DNA of 64,000 bases, taken from contig NZ_CAJHCP010000002.1 in the NCBI RefSeq assembly GCF_904848625.1, positions 310,001-374,000 on the forward strand, read 5' to 3'. Position numbers and translations under genes: made by a program. The DNA is from Paraburkholderia metrosideri (GTDB lineage Bacteria > Pseudomonadota > Gammaproteobacteria > Burkholderiales > Burkholderiaceae). The notes under the pieces were generated by a model, which was given only the letters and a program-made list of their open reading frames with translations, ran no database searches and was not told where the DNA came from. Of the stretch, positions 26,086 through 34,046 are shown in pieces. The first letter of the stretch is position 1. The number at the start of each line of letters is the position of its first letter.

Positions 26086-27333
26086 TTATGCAGCGTGTTG
26101 AGCGTGGATCACGGTCTGTCGATAGAGGCCGGAGATCAGATCGACCTGGGTGATCATGCCGATCAGATGTCCTGCGGAGTCCAGTACGGGAATATGGTGG
26201 TGGCCATGATTGGCGAACAGCGGCACGAGGTCCGTGATGGGTGCCGTTGCCCGGATGGTGCGGACCTCGGTAGCCATCACGCTGCCGACGCTGGGGGTAC
26301 GTGACGGGTCCCCTCGTAGCCAGCCGTCCAGGCGTGTGGCGAATGGCAAATACTGGCCAAAAACCCGTTTGTCGACGAGATCGGAGCGCGTCACGATGCC
26401 GATCAGGTTCTGGTTGGCGTCGGTTACGGGCAGAGCTTTGACCTTGTTGCGCTTTAACAGACCCCATGCGGCGGTTGCGCGAGTGGTCGGGGAGACGGAT
26501 AGCACCTGGCGAGACATGATGTCTTCGCAGCTTAATTCGTTGAAGCTGCGCGAGAAAGCCTGAAGTTGGGTTTCGCGTAGCAGGGACTCAAGGTCGTCCG
26601 GGTCAATGTCCAGCATTTCGCCGCGACGCTTCAGCACGCTGTCGAGATCTGCCCGTGTGAATCCTCCGCGTGATGCGTCGTCGGCAGGCTTGCTGTCTGC
26701 GTGGCGGCTGTGCCACCCTGCGTGCGGATAGCGATGCCCGGTGACCGCGTGATAGATGATCGTCGCGGCAAGCAGCGCTGCCGACTGGATTGCAATCGGT
26801 TCCAGAACGAACCGGTAGCCCAGCGCATGGATGACAGGTCCACCGAGCACCGCCGTCAACGCAACCGCGCCGGAAGGCGGGTGCACGCAGCGCAACGCGA
26901 ACATGCCGGCGATCGACAGCGCAACGGCCAGTGCGGCAGCGAGAGTCGGATCTGCGACAACCTGAGCGCAGGTCACCCCGATCGTGGCGGACACAAGATT
27001 CCCGCCGATGATGGACCACGGTTGCGCCAAAGGACTGGCCGGCACCGCAAACAGCAGGACGGCCGACGCGCCCATCGGTGCGACCAGCAGAGGAATGTTG
27101 GCGGCCGGCCCAAGCAGCAGAAACATCGACCCGCCAGTGAAGGCGATACCCAGCAGCGCACCGAGACAGGAACGTGCACGCTCCTGCCATTTGACTGACA
27201 CCGGGGCGGGGATAAAGCTGGAAAGCCAGCGAAGAGTGGCGGAGCGGGACAAGATAGGGATAGAGAAAAAGTCGGTTATGCGCGGCCAGAAGTTACCGGG
27301 GAAACCCCGGCAACACGAATACACTCTGGTCAT
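26086..27333 (-). CDS. HPP family membrane protein with CBS domains
   Basis: The product is 415 residues. The HPP domain (about 45-195) has four to five membrane helices and the naming motif ALRCVHPPSGAVALTAVLGG. A linker of about 60 residues follows, then two CBS repeats (from CEDIMSRQVLSVSPTTRA and SVMATEVRTIRATAPI, the latter ending in NHGHHHIPVLDSAGHLIG). HPP proteins have been tied to nitrite transport in plastids and cyanobacteria; the substrate in this clade is unknown. The start at 27333 has no strong ribosome-binding site and falls inside an operator-like repeat; a start a few codons later is possible. Same strand as marR and clc. Confidence 0.88.
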   Translation of the reverse strand: MTRVYSCCRGFPGNFWPRITDFFSIPILSRSATLRWLSSFIPAPVSVKWQERARSCLGALLGIAFTGGSMFLLLGPAANIPLLVAPMGASAVLLFAVPASPLAQPWSIIGGNLVSATIGVTCAQVVADPTLAAALAVALSIAGMFALRCVHPPSGAVALTAVLGGPVIHALGYRFVLEPIAIQSAALLAATIIYHAVTGHRYPHAGWHSRHADSKPADDASRGGFTRADLDSVLKRRGEMLDIDPDDLESLLRETQLQAFSRSFNELSCEDIMSRQVLSVSPTTRATAAWGLLKRNKVKALPVTDANQNLIGIVTRSDLVDKRVFGQYLPFATRLDGWLRGDPSRTPSVGSVMATEVRTIRATAPITDLVPLFANHGHHHIPVLDSAGHLIGMITQVDLISGLYRQTVIHAQHAA

Positions 27334-27335
27334 GA

Positions 27336-27356
27336 TTATATTTCATTGTGATATAA
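27336..27356. promoter_or_regulatory. Operator-like inverted repeat at the HPP start
   Basis: TTATATTT, five bases, then TGATATAA. The right arm matches the half-site of the sites at 26030 and 27388 and the left arm matches at six of eight positions. It touches the HPP start codon, where a bound repressor would block transcription or translation. Confidence 0.5.
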
Positions 27357-27387
27357 GTGGCGATTTGACAGTACGTTACCTCGTCAC

Positions 27388-27408
27388 ATATATCACATGA
27401 TGATATAT
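27388..27408. promoter_or_regulatory. Perfect inverted repeat between HPP and UspA genes
   Basis: ATATATCA, five bases (CATGA), then TGATATAT: a perfect 8-base inverted repeat in a 182-base divergent intergenic region. It is the best copy of the motif also found before marR, and could control both the leftward HPP gene and the rightward UspA gene. Confidence 0.65.
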
Positions 27409-27515
27409 AATGAATCGATGGTGCGATGACCTGGCAACGACGTAACCGTAGCACCCGAGCGAGCACGTCAGCGGATCGGCGCATGATTGAACAAGAGAGC
27501 GCAAGGGGAAATGAC

Positions 27516-28004
27516 ATGCCAACTTTTCATCGCATTCTTCTCTGTTACGACGGCACCCGCGAAGGACAACACGCGTTGGCCGACGGTGCTTCCCTGGCCG
27601 GGGAACTCAACGCGGAAGTCCACCTGCTCTCCGTCCTGAACAGTTCTTCGTGGGTACAGGGTGCCGATATCATCTCTGCGGTTCCTCTGGATCTCGTCAA
27701 TGAGTCTGCAAAGAGTTTGCTCGATGAAGGGCGGCAAAAACTTGCTGCGCGCGGAATTCGTGCGAGCGTGCACTTCGCTGTCGGCGATCCGCTCGAACAG
27801 ATTCCGCGCTTTGCAAATGAACTGAAGGTGGATCTGGTCGTCGTCGGGCACCGTCGTACTACGGGGCTGGCGCGTTGGTGGAGCGGCAGGAATGACGGTC
27901 TGTTGCTTGATCGGGTCAGTTGCAGTGTGCTCGTTACCATGGGGCCAGGGAGCGGTGTGCAGGCAGCGCTCGACGAAACTGTCCCGTCAGCAGAACACCT
28001 TTAG
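27516..28004 (+). CDS. Universal stress protein (UspA family)
   Basis: The product is 162 residues with the UspA fold: first strand FHRILLCYDGTREGQHAL, then a Rossmann-like body and the ATP-binding tail VVVGHRRTTGLARWW...LDRVSCSVLVTM, which keeps the G-x2-G-x9-G-type spacing only loosely. These cytosolic proteins bind ATP and respond to growth arrest, redox or osmotic stress. The start at 27516 follows AAGGGG. It diverges from the HPP gene across a region with two operator-like palindromes, suggesting it belongs with the MarR/ClC/HPP set. Confidence 0.88.
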   Translation: MPTFHRILLCYDGTREGQHALADGASLAGELNAEVHLLSVLNSSSWVQGADIISAVPLDLVNESAKSLLDEGRQKLAARGIRASVHFAVGDPLEQIPRFANELKVDLVVVGHRRTTGLARWWSGRNDGLLLDRVSCSVLVTMGPGSGVQAALDETVPSAEHL

Positions 28005-28053
28005 ATCGGATTGCGCCGGTTCACGTCTATGCTTGTTGCGCACGCCGGACCAC

Positions 28054-28500
28054 TCACACAGCCAGTTCGCCGCGCGCTACCAGTTCGACGATAGGGTCGT
28101 CGGTTCAACACGCTATTGCCTGAATGGTCAGCTAAGGGTTCACACCGCCCACTGTCGGAAACACTGAGCCATCGCAAATCCACAAGTTAGGGATATCCCA
28201 GCTTCGGCAATCGGCGTCGACACCGCTGGTCGACGGATCGTAGCCCATGCGCGCGGTGCCGTTCAGATGACACATATCGTCGTTTTCGCGTCAGATCTCG
28301 CCACCGCCCGCTACCGCCGCCGCCCGTTCCATGAAGTGCAGTGAATGGGCGATCAACCGCGTGTCGTTTTCGCACAGCGAATACGTCACGCCCGCCATAG
28401 CGCACAGCAACCCCGTAAAGGGTTGAACTCGTGAAAGTGGGTTCATTCACCAGGTGAGCAGATAGGCCACCTGCGAGGCGGCGACACGATGCGAGGCAAC
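28054..28500 (-). pseudogene. Decayed GMC oxidoreductase (C-terminal part)
   Basis: Read leftward in one frame, the sequence gives PLSRVQPFTGLLCAMAG, CENDTRLIAHSLHFMERA, then DDMCHLNGTARMGYDPST, then SWDIPNLWICDGSVFPTVGG, NP, TIQA and ends VARGELAV. This is the conserved C-terminal end of glucose-methanol-choline oxidoreductases, with the active-site His in CHLNGTARMG and the second catalytic position in the GGVNP segment. The frame is broken by at least four stop codons (after LLTW, GGGEI, NP and IAC). The N-terminal FAD domain is gone. It is a dead remnant between the UspA and TPP-enzyme genes. Confidence 0.85.
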
Positions 28501-28510
28501 CATGGTTGCC

Positions 28511-30361
28511 TCACTTGTCGTGATGACCCGGCAATACGGCGCTGAGCACCTGCTTCGCTGTTTCGACGATCACACTGCCTTCGTTCGGATCGCCCTTCAG
28601 CAGCGTCGACGCGAACGCCTTCGCCTGCGCGAGCGTGATATGCGGCGGCAAGGGTGCGATATTCGGATCGGCTTTCACTTCGAGGACGACCGGACGGCTG
28701 GATGCCAGCGCTTCGTCCCACGCGGCACCCATCTGTTCGTCGCTGTCGACGTAGATGCCTTTCAAGCCGATCAATTCCGCGAACTTGTGATATGGCACGG
28801 ACGGAATATCCTGCGACGCCTCGAACTTGGGATCGCCTTCCATCGCGCGTTGTTCCCACGTGACCTGATTCAGATCGCTGTTGTTCAGTACCATGCAGAT
28901 CCAGCGCGGATCGGCCCAGTCTTGCCAGTACTTCGACACGGTGATCAACTCGGCCATGTTGTTCATCTGCATGGCGCCGTCGCCGACCAGGGCGATCACG
29001 GGGCGCTGCGGATACGCAAACTTGGCCGCGATCGCATAAGGTACAGCGGCACCCATCGACGCCAGGCCGCCTGACAGCGAACACATCATCCCTCTCTGCA
29101 CTTTCAGGTCGCGCGCGTACCAGTTCGCTACCGACCCGGAGTCGCTCGTCACGATCGCGTTCGCGGGAATACGGCTGGACAATTCCCACACGGTGCGCTG
29201 GGGATTGACTGCATCCTTGCCGGGTTCATGCGCGCGCTTGTCGAGCGTTTTCCACCAGTCCTGGGTCCACCCTTCGATCCGCTTGCGCCACGCTCGGTCC
29301 TTTTTCTCTTCGAGCAATGGCAGCAGCGCGCGCAGGGTCTCGACGCTATCGCCGACCAGATTGACTTCCATCGGATAGCGCAGGCTCAGCATGTCGGCCT
29401 TGAGATCGATCTGCACGCCGCGCGCCGCGCCTTCCTTCGGCAGGAATTCGGCGTACGGAAAACCGGAGCCGATCATCAGTAATGTGTCGCACTCGGCCAT
29501 CATGTCGTAACTTGGCTTGGTGCCGAGCAGCCCGATCGACCCCGTGACCCACGGCAGATCGTCGGGCAGCACGGCCTTGCCTAGCAGCGCTTTGGCCACG
29601 CCCGCAGCCAGTTTTTCGGCGACGGCGATGACTTCGTCGGTCGCGTGCAGCGCGCCCGCTCCGACGAGGATCGCGACCTTCTTGCCGGCGTTCAGGACAT
29701 CGGCGGCTTGTTGCAGATGGTCCGGGTAGGGCACGAGACGAGGGGCGTGATAGCCCACGCCGGAATGGAGGGTGCCGTGTTTGCGGCCCGGCGCTTCATA
29801 AGGCAGATCCTGAAGATCGTTGGGCAGGATCAGCGCCGTGACCTTGCGTTCGGCGATGGCTATGCGTACAGCACGGTCAATCAGATGGCGCACTTGGGCG
29901 GGCACGGCGGCCTGCTGAACGAACGCGCCGGCGACATCCTTGAACAGCGAGAGAAGGTCGAGTTCCTGTTGATAGTGGCCACCCAAGGCGGCGCGCGCCT
30001 GCTGACCGGCGATCGCGAGCACGGGCATATGGTCCATGCGCGCGTCGTAAAGGCCCGTGATCAGATGCGAGGCGCCGGGGCCCGAGGTGGCGATGCAGAC
30101 GCCAAGCTCGCCGGTGAATTTCGCGTGCGCCGCCGCCATGAAGGCGGCCATTTCTTCGTGGCGAACCTGGATGAATTCGATCGGGCCGGCGGCGTCATTG
30201 CTCTTGCCATCTTCCTGTTTGCGATGCTTCTGCGCTTTGGTCTGCGCGCGGTTTAACGCGCCGAACACACCGTTGATGCCATCGCCCGGATAACCGTAAA
30301 TGCGCCGAACGCCCCACGCGTGAAGTCGTTCAACTATGAAATCGCCGACGGACTCTGACAT
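28511..30361 (-). CDS. Thiamine pyrophosphate-dependent enzyme (pyruvate oxidase/PoxB-like)
   Basis: The product is 616 residues with the three domains of the acetolactate synthase/pyruvate oxidase family. The N-terminal PYR domain has YGYPGDGINGVFGAL and the catalytic Glu in FIQVRHEEMAAFMAAAHAK. The central domain shows VAILVGAGAL. The C-terminal PP domain has the Mg-TPP motif GDGAMQMNN with LNNSDLNQVTWEQR. A charged insert (QTKAQKHRKQEDGKSND) follows the first motif. Likely a FAD- and TPP-dependent decarboxylase of pyruvate or a related 2-oxoacid; the exact substrate is open. The start at 30361 follows AAGGAG. The gene is monocistronic. Confidence 0.88.
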   Translation of the reverse strand: MSESVGDFIVERLHAWGVRRIYGYPGDGINGVFGALNRAQTKAQKHRKQEDGKSNDAAGPIEFIQVRHEEMAAFMAAAHAKFTGELGVCIATSGPGASHLITGLYDARMDHMPVLAIAGQQARAALGGHYQQELDLLSLFKDVAGAFVQQAAVPAQVRHLIDRAVRIAIAERKVTALILPNDLQDLPYEAPGRKHGTLHSGVGYHAPRLVPYPDHLQQAADVLNAGKKVAILVGAGALHATDEVIAVAEKLAAGVAKALLGKAVLPDDLPWVTGSIGLLGTKPSYDMMAECDTLLMIGSGFPYAEFLPKEGAARGVQIDLKADMLSLRYPMEVNLVGDSVETLRALLPLLEEKKDRAWRKRIEGWTQDWWKTLDKRAHEPGKDAVNPQRTVWELSSRIPANAIVTSDSGSVANWYARDLKVQRGMMCSLSGGLASMGAAVPYAIAAKFAYPQRPVIALVGDGAMQMNNMAELITVSKYWQDWADPRWICMVLNNSDLNQVTWEQRAMEGDPKFEASQDIPSVPYHKFAELIGLKGIYVDSDEQMGAAWDEALASSRPVVLEVKADPNIAPLPPHITLAQAKAFASTLLKGDPNEGSVIVETAKQVLSAVLPGHHDK

Positions 30362-30572
30362 CGCTGGCTCCTTGGATCGAAAATGCACGAGGGAAACTGA
30401 CATTGTTCGGCAAGCAAGCAACGTTCCGCGCGATCGAAGGCTGAACGTAATGTGTTGCGAGATTAAATGTTCTCTGCGCCGTGCGGGTGAGCGGGCAACG
30501 TTCACCCCGCACCGTTCGCAGCCTGCTGAACTTACAACGCGATGAGTGGCGGCTCTTTTATTGTTGTAGAAC

Positions 30573-31109
30573 TCAAAGCATTTCGGTTCTGTCGCCTACC
30601 GATTTACTGCCGACCGCATCCAGCCTGCTTTGCAACTCCGCCTTGCGGCTCGCCATCCTCGCGCCGAGCGCGTGGAGATTGCATGTCGATTTGCGTAGTT
30701 CGGGAAAAAGCTCCTCCTCCTCTTCCTCGACGTGATGACTCACCATTTCGCTCATCACTTTGAAGGTTGCATCGAAGCCCTTGTCGCCCGCCTTCATCGT
30801 TTCAAATTTCGCGATCAGCGTTTTCACGAGGAAATGCTCAACGTATGCCTCTTCGACGTCGACTAGGTCGCTGTCAGGCAACGCTTTCTGAGCGGCCGGA
30901 TACAGCAGTTCCTCCTCCAGCATCGTGTGGATCGATAGTTCCTCGCATGCGCGTTGAGCAAGCGTTGCCTTGGCGTCGAGGTCGTCCTCAGCGGCCCGCT
31001 CGAACGCCTTGAAGAGTTTCTCGACCGCGCGATGGTCCGCCACTAGTAGAGTGAGTGCGTCCTCAGAGGCGGAGCCCGATTCAGAATTGTGCTTTTGCGC
31101 CGTTTCCAT
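30573..31109 (-). CDS. Hemerythrin-like cation-binding protein
   Basis: The product is 178 residues, a four-helix HHE domain. Iron-ligand candidates appear in order: VADHRAVEKLF, SIHTMLEEELLYP, EAYVEHFLVKTLI and MVSHHVEEEEEELFPELR. Such cytosolic proteins bind a diiron centre and sense or scavenge oxygen or NO, or handle oxidative stress. A basic/acidic tail of about 30 residues follows the domain. The start at 31109 follows GGAG. It stands upstream of the TPP enzyme on the same strand, about 210 bases apart, with no sign of coupling. Confidence 0.9.
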   Translation of the reverse strand: METAQKHNSESGSASEDALTLLVADHRAVEKLFKAFERAAEDDLDAKATLAQRACEELSIHTMLEEELLYPAAQKALPDSDLVDVEEAYVEHFLVKTLIAKFETMKAGDKGFDATFKVMSEMVSHHVEEEEEELFPELRKSTCNLHALGARMASRKAELQSRLDAVGSKSVGDRTEML

Positions 31110-31321
31110 GCTGATCTCCTCGTTACTGCCGTTCGACTCCAGGATGGAATGCTCGGCTAAATCTTTAACGAGCAAGCCCTGTGCCTACGGGGAAGGCAAG
31201 GGCAGCGGCGCCGGCGAGCGAATCAGACTATGTGTTGAAACGCCGAGTGGGAACCGAAGGGACGGCACGGGTTGATCCGGCGACGTTTGTACGCGCACAC
31301 ATTCTGCCGGACACCTCGCTG

Positions 31322-31822
31322 CTATTTCTTGCGCGGTGGGGTTGCGCTGCCAAACGGATTAAAGCCAGCGGTTACGCGAGGTCGCTTCTCGGTATTCGTG
31401 CGTCGCCTGGCTGCCGGGGTGGCGCTACCCGATAATTGCGCGAGAAGTTCGTCACTGTCTGCGGCGTCGTCCGCGGGCGGCGGCTTCTTGCGAGCCGCGC
31501 GCTGCGACTTCTGAGTCTGCGCATCCTTTCGCGCGATGCCATGGGGCGCGCCCCCGTCGGTCAGGTGCGCGACGACTGCCAGAAACGATTCCGTAACGGA
31601 CTCTTGCGGCGTAGCGGGCATCATGGTCGAGACTACGATTTCATGCAGCGAGCGGCCATCCACGGAACGCAGCGAGGTATCCGTTTGCCAGTCGACGCCG
31701 TCTTCAGCGAACGCGCCCATTACGCGTTCCAGTACCGCAGGTGATAGCACCCCGCCGTCATACAGGCTGACGATGGCACGTTCGACTATCAGGAACAGCG
31801 TCGAGTTGGAACGATTCGGCAC
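31322..31822 (-). CDS. Hypothetical protein, 166 aa, basic tail
   Basis: I do not recognise the family. The start is taken as GTG at 31822 because GAGGGA lies seven bases upstream; an earlier ATG adds a cysteine-rich leader with no ribosome-binding site. The first half is compact (NSTLFLIVERAIVSLYDGGVLSPAVLERVMGAFAEDGVDW) and contains LHEIVVSTMMP. The second half is low-complexity and strongly basic (KSQRAARKKPPP, ARRRTNTEKRP), ending PPRKK, like nucleic-acid-binding or disordered tails. Proteins of this shape recur in Burkholderia without assigned function. Confidence 0.6.
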   Translation of the reverse strand: MPNRSNSTLFLIVERAIVSLYDGGVLSPAVLERVMGAFAEDGVDWQTDTSLRSVDGRSLHEIVVSTMMPATPQESVTESFLAVVAHLTDGGAPHGIARKDAQTQKSQRAARKKPPPADDAADSDELLAQLSGSATPAARRRTNTEKRPRVTAGFNPFGSATPPRKK

Positions 31823-32451
31823 GAGTAATCCCTCACCAGGCTGGGTATGACAAAAGAGGCACGGCCAGAATGCTGTCTGACATAGCAGGGCTATCGTACG
31901 GTGCAGCAAACAGCGACCACCGTCTTGGGCATTATTTAGCAGGCAGGCTGCACAGAGCCATCTTTAGACAGGCTGTTTGCGGCGTTACGTAGCATGCTGC
32001 CTACACAAAGAGCGTGGCACGAAAGAGGCCGTCACGGTAGCGAAATTTTGCATAGCCGTGACGCGAACGGAATCGCCAATACATCGATCCGATCATGAAG
32101 TCTATCCAATGGACAGTTGCTTGATGCCAGACCTACGGGAGGAGGTTATCCCGTGCGTGTCAGCCTCATGCGCTGCGCGCGCGGAAGAGGCAGATCACCC
32201 ACTCACTGCGCGATCGTTGCACAGATTGCAGAAACGTTGCGCCGCAAGTTTTGATCGACGTTCAATCGGATCGACCCACCGCGCCTTTCGCGTATGAAGC
32301 CGTCACCAATCCCGAATCGATTCAAGCGCGACGACGGCACAGCGCGCAGCGCTGACCGGCTACCGCCCGCCGAATACCCGCTCCCGACGCGGCGCCCGCA
32401 TGCGCAACGAGCGGGTATTATTTCTGTCATTCCATCCAGGGGACATCGCCG
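31823..32451. other. Intergenic region, no gene seen
   Basis: In these 629 bases no frame has both a start signal and a natural-looking product. It should carry the divergent promoters of the hypothetical protein and the MFS transporter. No repeat or RNA gene is evident. Confidence 0.4.
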
Positions 32452-33708
32452 ATGTCTGAGACCCGTCGCGAGGATTCCGGGCACCGCAGCGAGACGTCGA
32501 TGTATCGACGCGACTACGGGCTTTGGGCACTGACTTTCAGCTACGTGCTGAGTCAGTTTTTCCGCAGTTACGTTGCGGTCATCTCCACCGAGCTGATCGC
32601 GGATTTTCGGTTTACACCCGCAATGTTTGGCTGGTTCGCAGGGGCTTTTTTTCTCGTTTTCGCCATTGTGCAGATACCGGTTGGCATGCTGTTCGACCGC
32701 TTCGGGGTGCGTGTGCCGACTGCGGCGTTGATGGGCGTAGGGGCGTTGAGCGCCAGCTTGCTTTCAAGCACGACCCACGCCTGGGTCGCGATTGTTGCGC
32801 AGGCGGGAATAGGGTTGGGCTGCGCACCGATTTTCATGGGCCTGCTCAACCATGCACTGGCCAGCGGCGCCGGCCCAGCGCAGACCCGAGCGGTCACTAT
32901 CGCGAGCGCTATCGGTATGGCGGGCGCGCTGGCCGCCGCGTCGCCGCTCGGGCAGCTCACGGCACAAGTGGGATGGCGACCGGCCATGATGGTCGCTGCT
33001 GCGGCCATGTTCTGCGGCACGCTCGGCGTGGCCCGTTTCGTGAAACGTCGCGAGTCGTTGGGTCATGCATCGCCCACTGTGGCGACACGGCGCGCTCCGT
33101 TCCGACGCAATGGCCGGTTCTGGACACTGGCGCCAGCATGTCTTGCGATGTCGGTGGGCGGCACGTTTCGTACGTCGTGGGGCGGCCCCTATCTCGCAGA
33201 TGTTTTCCATTTCGATATCGTGGCTCGTGGAAATGCGATGACGATCGCGAGTGTTGTCGGCACAGGTGCGTCGTTTTGCATTCCGGTCATGGTGCGTTAC
33301 GGGGCGCCGAAGCGCATTTCCCTGATCTGGCTGCTGGCCGGCGCGCTTGCGGCCCTGGTACTTGCTGTGGTCCCGGACGCGAGCAGTGCGCTCGGTGTGG
33401 GACTGATCTGCGTGCTGTTTTCAGTGGGTTCGATTCATCCGCTGGTGATGTCGCAAGCGAGGGCGATTGTGCCTGCAAGCAGGTTGGGGCTTGCGTTGGG
33501 CTTACTCAATAGTCTCGTCTTCCTGGGCGTCGCGTTAGCTAGCGGGGGATTCGGCAGGATAGCGGGCGCGTTGCGACTCGCGAACGTTCCTGCTGCGCAG
33601 GTTTACGCGCCGCTGTTTGCAACCGCCGCATTGCCGTTGGTGATAGGTGCAGCGGTGTATGCGTTCAGTCCCGCCGCACCGATTCAACGCCTGCGCAACC
33701 GGGCATGA
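32452..33708 (+). CDS. MFS transporter
   Basis: The product is 418 residues with twelve predicted membrane helices. The first helix region is DYGLWALTFSYVLSQFFRSYVAV, the loop 2-3 motif is GMLFDRFGVRVPTA (the G-x3-D-R-x-G signature) and helix 4/5 has GIGLGCAPIFMGLLNHAL. A central basic loop (RRAPFRRNGRF) divides the halves. This resembles the branch with RFRFTPAMFGWFAGAFF-type helix 2 segments, of undefined substrate. AGGGGA lies about ten bases upstream of the ATG. It stands alone, transcribed toward the dipeptidase. Confidence 0.88.
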   Translation: MSETRREDSGHRSETSMYRRDYGLWALTFSYVLSQFFRSYVAVISTELIADFRFTPAMFGWFAGAFFLVFAIVQIPVGMLFDRFGVRVPTAALMGVGALSASLLSSTTHAWVAIVAQAGIGLGCAPIFMGLLNHALASGAGPAQTRAVTIASAIGMAGALAAASPLGQLTAQVGWRPAMMVAAAAMFCGTLGVARFVKRRESLGHASPTVATRRAPFRRNGRFWTLAPACLAMSVGGTFRTSWGGPYLADVFHFDIVARGNAMTIASVVGTGASFCIPVMVRYGAPKRISLIWLLAGALAALVLAVVPDASSALGVGLICVLFSVGSIHPLVMSQARAIVPASRLGLALGLLNSLVFLGVALASGGFGRIAGALRLANVPAAQVYAPLFATAALPLVIGAAVYAFSPAAPIQRLRNRA

Positions 33709-33839
33709 TCGATCGTGACCCGATGTGACTGCTATCGCCGCCTCACTGCAGCGATTTTTGGCAATCAGCGTGGCGGCGCCGGTGAAACGGGAGCGTAATG
33801 TTTAGTTGACATCGAATGCGTTCGGTCAAGGAGATCCGC

Positions 33840-34004
33840 ATGGGGCGATGGACCAAAATTCTTGTCGTTGGGGCGGTTATAACGTTTATCGCTTCGATTG
33901 CAATCGGCGTCGGCTGTTTCAAGTGGCGGGGCGCGATTCGAGCCCCGCGCAGCTTCGACAAGATCACCGGGATCGTCGACATTTCGTCCTGTCGCCGAGC
34001 ATAA
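33840..34004 (+). CDS. Small single-span membrane protein, 54 aa
   Basis: A strong ribosome-binding site (AAGGAG, six bases before the ATG) precedes a 54-residue frame: MGRWTKILVVGAVITFIAS, continuing hydrophobic to about residue 24, then a short basic tail ending SSCRRA. It looks like a small membrane protein or a signal-anchored peptide. It lies 42 bases upstream of the dipeptidase gene on the same strand and could be its leader or first cistron. No family recognised; it may be a chance frame, but the start signal and helix argue for it. Confidence 0.45.
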   Translation: MGRWTKILVVGAVITFIASIAIGVGCFKWRGAIRAPRSFDKITGIVDISSCRRA

Positions 34005-34046
34005 AAGTATTCAAACGGCCCGAGGCCCACACACGATCAGGACGAC

